Shown piece by piece: positions 10,561 to 21,192 of a stretch of DNA of 64,000 nucleotides. A model generated the notes under the pieces. The model saw only the letters and a list, made by a program, of their open reading frames with translations. It did not search any database and was not told where the DNA came from. A program made the position numbers and the translations under genes. The stretch comes from Adiantum capillus-veneris (Eukaryota; Streptophyta; Polypodiopsida; Polypodiales; Pteridaceae), in the NCBI GenBank assembly GCA_014529385.2, contig CM043945.1:146594241-146658240 (forward strand), written 5' to 3'. Position 1 is the stretch's first letter. Each line of letters opens with the position of its first letter.

Positions 10561-10845
10561 TCTGACCCTTTCTTCTCGTTCTCATTCTTGATGTGTTCTT
10601 CAGTCTTGGTTGGATTTGGCATTCTTGTTCTACTCTCATCTTGGTATTGTAGTGGTTTTGGTGGTGCTTCCAACCCTGACATGGCTTGATATCCACCCCC
10701 TTTCTTGTTCGGGTCTGTTGTGGCAAACTTCTCAAGCCATGCTTGAAATGATAGCAGTCAGTTTTGTGAGTTCTGAGGGTTGGGCAATGGCTATCTATTT
10801 GATTGTGATGTGGTGTTGTAATCATTTGAGAAGGGATTTGTAGAT

Positions 10846-11072
10846 TGTTGGAATTAGGGTTGCAGAGAAACACACACATCTTGGAGGAGACGAAGGAATC
10901 TCAAGGCACACAATAGAGAGTGTGTTACTTAGTGTGCAACGGAAAGATAGATAGCCCTAGAGTGATGGGCGTATATACAATGCACGGGGGAAAAAACCTC
11001 CTAAAGAGGAAAAAAATGCCCCGGCAGTCCTAGTGTGTTCACACACATCACTACCACATGTATATGGTAACA
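10846..11072 (-). repeat. Copia 3' LTR (227 bp) with adjacent polypurine tract
   Basis: On the plus strand it begins TGTTGGAATT and ends GGTAACA. In element orientation it starts TGTTACC and ends CCAACA. Immediately inside, the minus strand shows CCAGGGGGGATT, a good polypurine tract. Its inner 154 bases match 19851-20004 with four mismatches by my count. Confidence 0.9.
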
Positions 11073-11147
11073 AATCCCCCCTGGAGTGATGCGGTGAATG
11101 AGAGCTGGCACATGAGCAAAGGGAAGTGTCATGCCCTGAGGACAGGA

Positions 11148-14100
11148 TCAGTCCACAAAGGGGAGTAAGCCCAAAGCTTTGCGGAAAGCTTCAAGCTTCT
11201 CACGAGACAATGCCTTTGTGAAAAGATCTGCAAGGTTGTCCTGTGTTGGCACATAAGCCAAGCTGATCTGTCCTGCTGAGAGCCTCTCCCTGACATAGTG
11301 GTAATGCACCTCAATGTGCTTTGTGAGAGCATGAAAAACTGGGTTCCTCGCAACTGCCAATGCGCTCTGATTGTAAGTGTAGATAGTGTTGGCAGTGTCC
11401 TGTCCAACACCCAAATCAGCCATAAGGCGTCTGAGCCATACACACTCAACCGTAGCTGTGAAGACTGCCCTGTACTCAGCCTCACAACTCGAAGTGGCCA
11501 CAGTAGGTTGCTTCTTGCTCAACCATGATATACATGAACTGCCAAGCATGAAACAAAAACCACTTGTGGACACTTGCGTGTCAAAACAACCAGCCCAATC
11601 TGAGTCCGAAAAAGCATGTAAGTCTGGCGGCAATGATCCCCCCTTGGGATAAAACAAGCCAAGATGTAAAGTGCCACTAAGGTAGCGGAAAATCCTCTTG
11701 ACAGCCTGCCAATGCTTACACCCTAGGCTATGCATAAATCTGCTGACCTGTGAGACTGCAAACTGAATATCCGGCCTCGTGTTGCATACATAAATGAGGC
11801 AGCCAACAACAGTTTGGTAAAGAGTGACATCAGCGGGATCACCAGCATCATGTAGACTTAACTTCAAACCTGTTTCCATGGGAGTGGCAATAGGTTTGCA
11901 ATCCTCAAGTCCAAACTTACATAGCAATGTCTCTATGTAACTTTTTTGACACAAGGCAATACCACCATCACACTGCTTAAACTATATACCCAAGTAATGA
12001 TGCAACATCCCCAAATCTTTCATCTTGAAAGTAGCATTCAAATCAGCCTTAAATTCAGCAATATGTCCCTCATTTGGTCCAGTGATCAGCAAATCATCAA
12101 CATAAAGAACCACAAGGAGAAGTACATCACCCTCACGCTTTACATACAATATGCTTTCTGTTGGACTGTTACGAAAGCCTCGTTTAACCAAATGAGTGTC
12201 AGCTTTCTCATACCAAGCACGAGGAGATTGCTTCAACCCATACAAAGCCTTGTTACATTTGCACACTTTGTCCTCTTGTCCTTTTATGACAAAACCGCGA
12301 GGCTGCGTTACATAAACTTCCTCAAATATGTCATCATTCAAGAAAGCAATAACAATGTCTGATTGATGTACATCCAAACCAAAATGAGCTGCCAATGCAC
12401 ATAGAAAATGCCTAGTAGTCATACGACAAGTGGGAGCAAAAGTCTCTTCATAGTCTATGCCTTTTTGCTGTGCATAACCTTTTGCAACAAGTCGAGCCTT
12501 ATGGCAATCGATCTCACCATCCGGCTTGCGTTTCAACTTGTAAACCCATTTCATACCAATGGCCTTTTTGCCAGGAGGCAAATCACATAAAGTCCATGTG
12601 TCATTTTCTATAAGTGCATCATATTCTGATTGCATGGCAGTCATCCAATGTTCTGAATTCTGTGCTTCATCAAAAGACAGAGGCTCCTCAACATCATGTA
12701 AGCTAGACACAGCCAAAGCATAACAATTTGATGCATAAGATGCATGGCGAGAGCCTAAACGAGTACGACTAGACAAAGGTGCATCCAATTTACTGTCACG
12801 CAAAGTGTGCACCAGCCATTTTGGCATACCTCTAGCCTGCTCATTTTCAGCCCTTTCCTCATCAAGTACATCATGTACATCTGCATCAGTAATAGGCTGA
12901 TCTAAAACATTTTCAGAAACCCCCATAGGCTGTACATTTTCCTCATTGGAACCTACATTCGTATTTCCACCACTGAAAAGAGGCAACAAAGTGTCATAAA
13001 TGTCCAGTGAGCTTACATTACTGCTTCTAGTACATGACAGCAAGGGCTGAACAGAATCTTCCACAAACACTACATCCCGAGTAACCAGAATACGTTTTGT
13101 TTGCGGATGATACAACCTGTAACCTTTGCTTTCAGCACTATAACCAACAAAAATACATTTGACAGCCTTATCATCCAATTTTATGCGTTGCACTTGTGGC
13201 ACCAAAGCATATGCCAAACAACCAAAAATACGCATGTGCTCAATAGAAGGCTTTCTATCATGCCATGCTTCATATGGAGTAATAGACTGCAAAGCTTTCG
13301 TAGGACACCTGTTAAGCACATAAGTGGCACACATGATGGCCTCAAGCCAAAAAGAATGCGGAAAAGCTTGACTTTTGACCATACATCATGCCATTTCCGT
13401 TAGTGACCCGTTTTTCCTCTCAGCAACATCATTTTGCTGAGGCGTATAAGGCACTGTACATTGGTGTTTTATCCCACGACTAGCGAGAAATGCATTAAAT
13501 TCATGAGATATATACTCCCCCCCTCGATCGGAACGGAGGGTGCCCGTAGTACATTTCGAGACATTTTCAGCCATAGCCAGAAATTGTTTGAAGCACATAA
13601 AAACTTCGGACTTCTCTTTAAGCGGAAATACCCATGCATGCCTGGAGTAATCATCAATGAAAGTCACGAAGTATAGGTAATTGCACAAGGACGGAGTTTG
13701 CATGGGCCCACAAACATCACTATGCACAAGCTGCAACCTGCATGTGGCCCGAATTGAACCATCCTTTGGAAACTTAGAACGCTGCATCTTACCCAAAACA
13801 CAACCTTCACAAACATGTTTGACAGGTGCTTCAAGAGGCGGCAAAGAAGCAACCATATCAGATTTCTGCAAACGAAGCAAACTGGCAAAATTCAGATGAC
13901 CAAAACGTGCATGCCAAAGTTTTGCATCTGAAATAGCCCTTGAATTTGCAACAACATTTGCAAAATTTTGTCCACACTTGTCATACAAAGTGAGCTTATA
14001 CAGCCCACGACACAAAAGCCCAGATGCAACAATTTCATCACCAAAACTGAGATCATGAACTGTACATCTGTCATCCACAAATTTGACTACAAGTCCAAGT

Positions 14101-14757
14101 CTAGCAAGTGCGGATACAGACAAGAGATTATTCTTGATCCCAGGTACATAAAGGGCATCAACAAGTGTGAAGGAACTGCCATTAGCAGCAGTGAGCACAA
14201 TCTTTCCAACTCCCTGAATTGGATAAGAGGCGTTGTTGGCACAAGTGACTGAATTCCCATGAGGGACAAACTCAAGAGAGGTAAACAATTCACGATGTGA
14301 GGTAATGTGCTTTGTAGCACCACTGTCGAAATACCACACATGTGAATCTGCAGCAACTGACAAGCATGCATCATGGAAAACAGGATTGTAAGTGCACTCT
14401 GCGCTAAAAGCCCATTCTGCATCAACATCAGCAACACAGTCTCCTTTCACAGAAGACTCAACAATGGCTGCATTTGTAGTGGAACTAGCATTTGCAGTGG
14501 AACCACCCTCTTTCTTCTTAGCCTCTTTGGCCTTCAACTTAGGACACGACTTGATCAAGTGATCATTGGCTTTACAATAATGGCAACGCATCTTCTTTTT
14601 GCCCTTATCACCAGAATTGCCAGACGAAGTACTACCAGCAGAAGCATTAGGAACAGAATTTTTGCCACTCACAGCAGAACCATAAGAAGTGGCTGCATTA
14701 CTTTTACCACCCTTTCTTTGAGAAGCAATAAAAGCCTGTTCAACTGCACGCTGCCCT
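11148..14757 (-). pseudogene. Copia gag-pol polyprotein, 5' truncated, two stops
   Basis: In order on the minus strand: tail of gag with zinc knuckle CHYCKANDHLIKSC (about 14600); protease with FDSGATKH (14320); gag-pre-integrase (LWHARFGHLNF); integrase with HSDVCGP, LRSDRGGEY and PQQNDVAERKN; reverse transcriptase with YVDDLL (12090); RNase H with SDSDWAG, CEAEYRA and LADLFTKAL. Two in-frame stops break it: TGA at 13386-13388, where an Arg is usual after GluMetAla, and TAG at 11982-11984. Apart from these the frame is continuous, so the copy is not very old. The capsid part of gag is absent; at 14757 the sequence runs into CT and CA repeats. The DIVIAFL motif has Ile-Val where copia elements usually have Val-x-Thr. 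Confidence 0.93.
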
Positions 14758-14762
14758 TCCCC

Positions 14763-14829
14763 TCTTTCTCTCTCCCTCTCTCTCTCTCTCACACACACAC
14801 ATACACACACACATAGTGTTTTTGAGAGT

Positions 14830-14902
<73 letters not shown>
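14763..14902 (+). repeat. CT, CA and (AG)n microsatellite cluster at a junction
   Basis: Short CT and CA runs lead into about 70 bases of (AG)n. The cluster sits exactly where the copia gag coding ends and foreign sequence begins, so it either seeded the deletion or grew at the repair joint. Confidence 0.95.
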
Positions 14903-14904
<2 letters not shown>

Positions 14905-14963
14905 AGAGTACAAACAAAAACAGAAACGCACACACACATACATAAACAAAGTATGCACACACA

Positions 14964-15140
14964 CATTGAGAGAGAAAAAGAGAGAGAGCATGCATAAACA
15001 AAAAACGCACGCATTGAGAGAGGAAAAGAGAGAGAGAACATGCATAAACAAAAAACGCACACATTGAGAGAGGAAAAGAGAGAGAAAACATGCATACGAT
15101 CCAAAAAAACGCACACACATTGAGAGAGAAAGAGAGAGAA
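14964..15140 (+). repeat. Minisatellite, about 50-bp unit, four copies
   Basis: Units begin CATTGAGAGAG at 14964, 15012, 15062 and 15118 and each ends with ACATGCATA(A)AC and a CGCAC run. The AG-rich part resembles the adjacent microsatellite. On the minus strand it is open and encodes a repeated Phe-Ser-Leu-rich peptide, which I regard as spurious. Confidence 0.85.
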
Positions 15141-16069
15141 ACTAATTTAACGTCGTAGGAAACTAATTAAAATTAAAAGACCTAAAGATCTAGCCGACGA
15201 GGAGTTGAACTCAAGACCTATTATTCAAGAGGGAAATGACATAATCAATCTATCATACTTGGCATGGGTGATAGAAAGGTTATACCATTTATCTCTTTTT
15301 ATTGGCACACACATCCACACACGCGCACACACACAAGAAGAAGAGAGTTATAACGTCGTAGGAAACTATCTTAAAAGACGTTAAAGATTAGGTTATATGT
15401 AGACTTACATTAAATTAGATTTAGGTTTATTTTTAACTAGATTTACGTTTATTTAAGCTAGATTTAGATTTACGTTATATTAGATTAGATTTAGGTCTCC
15501 ATAGACTGCGATGCCTGCATGAAGCGGGTGAAGAAAGCCCTCAATGGAATATAGGGTATTGCTGCCTTCACTCATGGTGGGCTCCGTCGATCCAAAAGTA
15601 CTGGTGAAATGTCTTCAGAAGATAGGGAAGAAGGTGGATCTTCAGGGCGGCAAGAGTCACTACATCCCCGACACAATGACCATCTAGACAACCTCTAGTC
15701 ATTAGACTTACGTTAAATTAGATTTAGCTTTATTTTTAGTTAGATTTACGTTTATTTAGATTTACGCTTACTTACGTTAGATCGAGTCCACGCAAGAATT
15801 ACTTACGGTTTAGGGTTTAGAGTTAGACGAACAGTGAAAAGATCTACTGTGAAAAGATGTTAAGATGAAGTGAAGTGCTACAGCTAGAGAAGAGGCAAAG
15901 GGGTTTTGTCCACTACATGCAGTATCATGTAGACGTGGGTGTGTAGATTTCTTGTACCCACAAATATAGGTATTGACCAATAAAGACGAGATTATAACCC
16001 GGTGGTTCTGATCTCCGTGCACCTCTAGACCGAGGTGTGCGGGGATTGGACATGACTAGAGAATGTGAG

Positions 16070-16072
<3 letters not shown>
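15141..16072. other. Non-coding stretch with direct repeats, origin unknown
   Basis: No gene seen. The word ACGTCGTAGGAAACTA occurs near 15152 and 15353. A 56-base A/T-rich segment at 15402-15457 recurs at 15704-15759 with a few differences. It is probably the left, decayed part of the CACTA transposon, but no CACTA left terminus is visible. It could also be filler DNA from a deletion repair. Confidence 0.5.

Positions 16073-16161
<89 letters not shown>
16073..16161 (+). repeat. (AG)n microsatellite
   Basis: About 88 bases of uninterrupted AG, 65 bp upstream of the CACTA transposase start codon. Confidence 0.97.
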
Positions 16162-16164
<3 letters not shown>

Positions 16165-16226
16165 GACAAAGAATGTCAATAGAATATTAAATTTGTTGTC
16201 CAGGTTATAAGTTTTTTATCCTCATT

Positions 16227-19200
16227 ATGAGTAGCGACGAGGATGTGGGACCGTCCAACCGAAACACCTATCTCTCAACGAGGGTCTTATGTCCTTGTAA
16301 TCAATGCAAGCATGCTGTGCGACGGACAAGACGTGTTTCTTTGCAGCACGTTCGCGAATTTGGCGAGTTCGATCCATCTATTATAGATCGAGTTGTTGCC
16401 AATTATAACTCGTCGGACTCTGACGCTGGCCAACAAGCAGCAATCTTGCAACCCAATAGACGTGTTCGCAAGCGCTTTGGTCAAGCAGCATATGTGAGGC
16501 CACAAGATGTAGCCTCTGACAGCTCGGGGGATGATCATGCAGAGCACATTCCCAATGAGGCAATGTTTGAGCCCGAGATTGATGAAATGATCGAGACGAT
16601 CATGGATTCAGAAAGGCTTATCTATGATGATATGAAAAGTGAAGCCGATACGCCATTGTATAATGGAGCACGTATGTCTAGATTGAAAGCACTCCTGGTT
16701 CTTCTCAACATGCAGACAAAGTTTGGATGGAGTGACACTAGCGTCACAGCGCTTTTCAAGTGATCTATTACAATTAGTTTACTTTAATAGAACTCTAAAT
16801 GTACAATGATCTGATAGATTTTTACACGACTGTATCATATTTTTATGTTGTGTAGATTGCTGAAAGAGCACATACTACCAGCTGACAATGTGATGCCAGA
16901 TTCCCGAGATGAAGCAAGAAAGATTTTGCGAAATTTGGGGATGGATTACAATTCTATCCACGCTTGTCCTAATGACTGCATTCTTTTCAGAGGGGAATAC
17001 ACAGACATGGAGAAGTGTCCGAAATGTGATTCCGAAAGATATCGAGTAGATCTCCACGGGACAAAAATTCCACAAAAGCTTTTGCGACATTTTCCTCTGT
17101 TTCCTCGCATCAAGCATTTCTTCGAATGTAAGTCCATGGCCGCCCTAGCATCATGGCATGAGGAGAATAAATCTTCGGATGGTGTGCTACGAATTCCTGC
17201 AGATTGCGCAGCCTGGAAACATATAGATGGAACATGGTCGGAATTTGCCAGGGAAGCTCGAAATTTGCGCTTAGGCCTGGCTATGGATGGCGTAAATCCA
17301 TTTGGTCAAAGATCAACATCTTACAGTGTATGGCCCGTTGTCATCGTCAACTACAACATTCCCCCGTGGTTGACTACGAAGAAGGGGCACCTATGGCTAA
17401 GCTTGATTGTGCCAGGGCGATATAAAGTGGGGAATATGGATGTGTATCTTCGTCCACTATTGGAAGAGCTACAACAATTGTGGATTGGCATAGAGGTGGT
17501 GGATATGAGCCGACACACAGGACGGCGGAATGCTTTGATCAGAGACATTCTAATGTGGACCATGCATGACTATCCCGGGGTAACAGAATGCTCAGGTGAT
17601 GATCTATTGACACTCCTCACTCAGACACTGTAAATATTGTTTTTTCCCATAGTTGATCTATTATCATGTGTATACATGCAGGGCTTCAAACAAGCGGATA
17701 TAGAGCATGTGTCACATGTGGACCTAGACTGAATACCATTCGCCAAACTAAATGCTGCGGAGCTTGTGTGCATGTTTGAGAAACATTTTCCTACTACAAT
17801 GCTAACCATTCAGGTGCATCTTCTTGTTCGCATAGTTGATGAGGTGGAAATAGCTGGCACAGTTCATTCCAGATGGATGTTCTTCTTAGAGCATTTCATG
17901 AAAACGCTTAAGGGATATGTGCGTCAAAAGGCACGTCCGGAGGGTAGCATGGCAGAAGGTATGGATGATGAGGAGTTTCTTTCTTCTTTGTCACCGCAGC
18001 AGAGACAGTGGTACGTGGAGCGTCATCGCTCTGGCGCATCATCGCGCGTTCCTACACCATCTGCATCTCCCTCTCTTTCGGAGCATTCGGCGTGCTCCGA
18101 AGCTTCGGCGTCGACGAGACGAGCTTCACACTCGTCTAGACACCGGCGCTCTAGTGGTGGCGGTGGCGGTTGTTGTGGGGATTCCGCCACCGATGCCTCC
18201 ACACCGCCTCGTGTTCGACGAGGCTCTTTACCCTCCCCTTCTTTGCCCGCCCCCACACCAGCCACAGCATTGCCATCTACGCCAGGTTTTGCACGGCTGA
18301 CTGTTCCTAGAAGCTACACACCTCTACCTACTCCGCCAGGAGCCACCCCACTCGACACTCCTTGCTTCGGGGCCCTGACGCCGGTGGAGACACCTGACGT
18401 CCGTACCCCCATCGACACGCCGCTAGAGACCCCTGCCGGGACACCCAGGTTCACGCGTCACCGGCCAGAGGGCTTGCCTTACTCCGTCGACATCAGCGGC
18501 GGCATCATCATGGATGATGACGGCAAGAAGGTGATCTCGCGCATGCGTGGTCTTTGCTCTCAGCTGTTTAGACACTACATACTAAACAAATGGAGTGAAG
18601 TACCAAGTGATTTAAAAAACAGAGTCATCAGCATACTTCATGATGAGTTTCCCGTTCCAACACGGGATCAGCGCTTCAATGAAGACCTGATGAAGATTCG
18701 AATGCGCGAATACTGCAAACACAAGCGTTCCGAAGTGCAAAAAGCAATCAAGAATGGGTGGAACAGGCCAGATTGGCTGGCCAAAGAAGATTGGAAGAAT
18801 GCGAAGAAAGCAGCGCGCGAGAATCCCGACAACTGGAAGCAACAAAAGGATGTAGCCAGAGCGCGAGTAGAGGCAGGGAGCTCGCACCACTTGGGGAGCC
18901 GTGGATGGGCATCATTTGAGGCCTATTTTGTAAGTCTTTTCACATTGCTCTTTATGCATGTTCGATAGTTTAGGGTTTATGAGTTTTTTATTTCTAACAT
19001 AATGAAATCTTTGTATGTTTTGACAGTGGTCGATGACAGGACGTGATCCCACACCGTATGAGCGCGAGTACGCAGGCAGGAAGGGCTCAAACGCCCTTAT
19101 GGACATTCTCAGTTCTCGCGACGGCATGGTTAGTATTAGGGTTTACTCTTTTTTATTTTTTGTATTGTTTTATAAATGTCGTTATATGTTTATACTTACT

Positions 19201-19274
19201 GAAAGCTGTCTTATTGTCTTTTTTTGCAGAATCCGACAGATACGCCGCTTGGACGCGATGAGACGTCTGACTAG
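16227..19274 (+). pseudogene. CACTA transposase gene, spliced, core deleted
   Basis: Exons inferred from GT/AG borders and phases: 16227-16759, 16856-17595, 17682-18929, 19027-19128, 19230-19274. Exon 1 begins ATG and has an acidic N-terminus. Exon 2 has the En/Spm signature ACPNDCILFRGEYTD and CPKCDSERYR, then HIDGTW and LAMDGVNPFG. Exon 3 starts with GYRACVTC, breaks off within about 40 residues and, after a frame change near 17740, continues in a DUF4218-like domain (MFEKHFPTTM, HSRWMFF, KGYVRQKARPEGS). The central catalytic part of TNP2 is missing. A Ser/Pro/Thr-rich linker (about 18020-18480) leads to a Transposase_24-like domain (WASFEAYF) and a short acidic end. The gene cannot make a working transposase. 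Confidence 0.85.
18020..18480 (+). other. GC-rich Ser/Pro/Thr linker coding segment
   Basis: Base composition rises sharply over this part of exon 3. The peptide is low complexity, with repeated TP and PLxTP units. It joins the DUF4218-like and Transposase_24-like domains and is probably a flexible linker. Confidence 0.6.
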
Positions 19275-19639
19275 ACGACGTCAGTTTAGCCGTAGCTAGA
19301 TAGCATTAGTTTAGGGTTTCTCATAGCTTATGTATCATGAGACGGATTTTATACGTCTTTTTGAACCATGTATATTATTACATTTGTCACCGCAGTTCCT
19401 TTTGCCAATCAATTCTTTATGCCTATGATGTTGTACAATTGTCATTATTACATTTGCCAATCAATTCATTTTGCCTATGATGTGTACAATTGTCAATTTC
19501 GCAAACAATGCGTCTTGTGGGTGACTATTTTGGGTCTATTATCTACCTTTGCACTTTTTTTAAAAAGTGAATCAAGTACAATATGGTTGATGGGTGGCAG
19601 GGCATTCAATGCCCTGCCACCAAAAAAATATTCTCTCGG
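19275..19639. other. CACTA 3' non-coding region
   Basis: A/T-rich, with an imperfect direct repeat (TTTTGCCAATCAATTC near 19398 and ATTTGCCAATCAATTC near 19452). No ORF with support. Confidence 0.5.
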
Positions 19640-19816
19640 GCGTCGCTATGAGCGTCGCTATTTATGGCTCTGTAGCGTCGCTATGAGCGTCGCTATAGTC
19701 TTAAGTGTAAATGTCGCTATATAGCGACGCCTATAGCGACGCTCTCGTAGCGACGCTCGTAGCGACGGTTTTAGCGACGCCGGGGGTTATAAAAACCCAA
19801 TGTATTTCCGTCGCTA
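19640..19816. repeat. CACTA subterminal repeat array, 11 motifs
   Basis: The word GCGTCGCTA or its core starts at 19640, 19652, 19675, 19687 and 19713. Its reverse complement TAGCGACGC or core follows at 19722, 19734, 19748, 19760 and 19772. One more forward core lies at 19809. The array turns over at an exact 16-bp palindrome (19713-19728). In En/Spm such short subterminal words are bound by the element-encoded regulatory protein, and inverted pairs bind best. Confidence 0.9.
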
Positions 19817-19838
19817 ACAGCGTCACAAGAACACACAA

Positions 19839-19850
19839 CCTCTTGTAGTG
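19839..19850 (+). repeat. Right terminal inverted repeat of CACTA
   Basis: CCTCTTGTAGTG, the expected right end of a CACTACAAG-type transposon. It directly abuts the resumed copia LTR. The next three bases, AGT, should be one half of the 3-bp target duplication; the other half is lost. Confidence 0.88.
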
Positions 19851-20004
19851 AGTGTGTTACTTAGTGTGCAATGGAAAGATAGATAGCCCTAGAGTGATGG
19901 GCGTATATACAATGCACAGGGGAAAAAACCTCCTAAAGAGGGAAAAAATGCCCCGGCGGTCCTAGTGTGTTCACACACATCACTACCACATGTATATGGT
20001 AACA
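19851..20004 (-). repeat. Copia 5' LTR fragment
   Basis: 154 bases corresponding to 10919-11072 with four substitutions. The remaining 73 bases of the LTR are missing because the CACTA element inserted here and its far side was later deleted. Confidence 0.92.
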
Positions 20005-20200
20005 TAGATTTGCTAGTGGTTTCTATAGGGTTTTACTTCTCTTCAAAAGCTTGTGCCAACAGTTCTGGCATTACCACTCTCCCTACATCTTCTAGGTGAA
20101 TTGGCTCACATTCTCGTCCGTACTTATTGATAGAAATTATATGGGTTCCAGTTGCAGAACCATACAAAAACAAGTACATGACTTTGTCTTTGCTTAATCA
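20005..20200 (-). pseudogene. N-terminal side of the gypsy gag relic
   Basis: Minus-strand reading gives a short open stretch (ISINKYGREC, PIHLEDVGRVVMPELL) ending at a TAA about 30 bases before the TAGAT duplication. It would join the sequence left of 10841. The assignment rests on its position and open frame, not on a recognised motif. Confidence 0.35.
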
Positions 20201-20629
20201 AAATCAGGTGGGATTCATTCCAAAGGTCTTCCACCACACAAGTAACTTACAGTAGCTTTCAAAACTCAATTTCAACACTTTTAGTGCTAGATATGATCAA
20301 TTCAAGCATTTACTTTGCATACATACACCTCTTGGCCTTTACAAGCCCAAAAATGCTCCAAATTCAATGGAATTTTGCCTATTTTCTTCCTAAATGCTCT
20401 AGATTACAAGGTGCACACATATGTGTCCTTTGATCCCAAATCTGGCCTCTAGGACATCATACATGTTTGATGTCTTTCTGGTCCGATTGAAGCAATGTTC
20501 CTACCCCAGGTGCCCCTTGATGTGTACAACATGCACATGTGCTCACAGTAAATTTTGGAAGTCAAAATTGCAAAAAAAACACCACTTTTTACCAAGAACT
20601 TTCCAAAAAGAGTAAAATCCATGCCCGCT
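20201..20629. other. Non-coding flank with a degenerate palindrome
   Basis: No ORF. Positions 20451-20475 carry GGACATCAT, then ATGTT, then TGATGTCTTT, an imperfect version of the palindromes at 8913 and 9186 including the TCTTT-type right flank of copy 2. This ties the region to 8780-9889 as the same repeat family on the two sides of one gag relic. Confidence 0.55.
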
Positions 20630-21040
20630 CGCTGCTGCTGCTCGCACCCCCACCCCCTACAGCCATCATTGCCCCGTCCCCCTCCTCGCCATCGCTGCCC
20701 GCCCCCCCCACTACCCTCGCATACCCCCCTTGCCTGACCTCTCGCGCGCAGCACCCCTGCCCGCCCCCTGCGCGGTCTCCCAGCCCGCTGCTGCCATACC
20801 CGTTGTCCGTCATCGCCTGCCCACTGCCTTTCACCAGCCACGCCTGCTGCCCACGCCTTCCCCACTGCCCGTCACCAGCACCCCCTCTTTCTGCTCATCC
20901 CGCTGCCCGCCCACTGTCCCTCGCCATTACCCTGCCCGCCTGTCGCCCCCTTTGCGGCGCCCGCCTTCCTGCACTTTACCTTTAGCCATTGCCCCTCCTG
21001 CTCCATCTTACCTTCAACCTCTCTTGCTTGTCGGGCCTTG
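20630..21040 (+). repeat. C-rich low-complexity block
   Basis: Strong C over G strand bias (runs such as CCCCCACC and GCCCGCC), ending near 21010. Both strands are open in several frames, giving Pro/Ala/Ser-rich or Gly/Arg-rich peptides that I consider fortuitous. It may be the leader of the LINE gag relic that follows. Confidence 0.55.
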
Positions 21041-21192
21041 CCAACATACTTGACGTGCTCGGTCCCGCAGAAGTTTCCCTCTTCATTGACATTTCTCTGC
21101 CTTTCTTCACAGCATCAGACACAGATGGAGGCTCATGCTCCATCATGGAGGAACTCCAATGAAGTTCCCTTGCTTGACCACACTAAGACCAC

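Larger units (their letters stand above)
16162..19850 (+). mobile_element. CACTA (En/Spm-type) transposon, left end missing
   Basis: The right terminus CCTCTTGTAGTG at 19839-19850 is the reverse complement of a CACTACAAGAGG end. A dense subterminal repeat array lies just inside, and the interior codes for TNP2-type, DUF4218-type and Transposase_24-like segments. It sits inside the right-hand LTR of the copia element, which resumes at 19851. No left CACTA terminus was found between 14.7 and 16.2 kb, so the left limit given is only that of recognisable sequence. Confidence 0.85.
10841..20009 (-). mobile_element. Ty1/copia retrotransposon with nested CACTA, flanked by TAGAT
   Basis: A five-base target duplication TAGAT lies at 10841-10845 and 20005-20009. 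Inside it are a full LTR at the left (the 3' LTR, since the element reads leftward) and a partial LTR at the right. The gag-pol reading runs from 14757 to 11148. Everything from about 14.76 to 19.85 kb is foreign: microsatellites, unique sequence and the right part of a CACTA transposon. The primer-binding site and gag capsid region are gone. The host sequence is the gag relic at 9890-10560. Confidence 0.88.

Noticed and set aside
11298-11652. Plus-strand frames within the copia pol region
   Set aside because: Shadow frames of the minus-strand RNase H, which carries all expected motifs.
15180-15290. tRNA or SINE-like promoter (reverse strand GAGTTCAACTCC resembling a B box)
   Set aside because: No convincing A box at the right distance and no cloverleaf could be drawn.
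15400-15840. Telomere-like repeats (TTTAGGG type)
   Set aside because: Only single TTTAGGG words occur; the A/T-rich repeat here is a longer, unrelated sequence.
15650-15925. CACTACAT words as a left CACTA terminus
   Set aside because: They do not continue as CACTACAAGAGG and no GCGTCGCTA subterminal words follow.
20449-21053. Pro/Ala-rich and Gly/Arg-rich open frames
   Set aside because: Produced by C-strand-biased low-complexity DNA; open on both strands at once, no motif.
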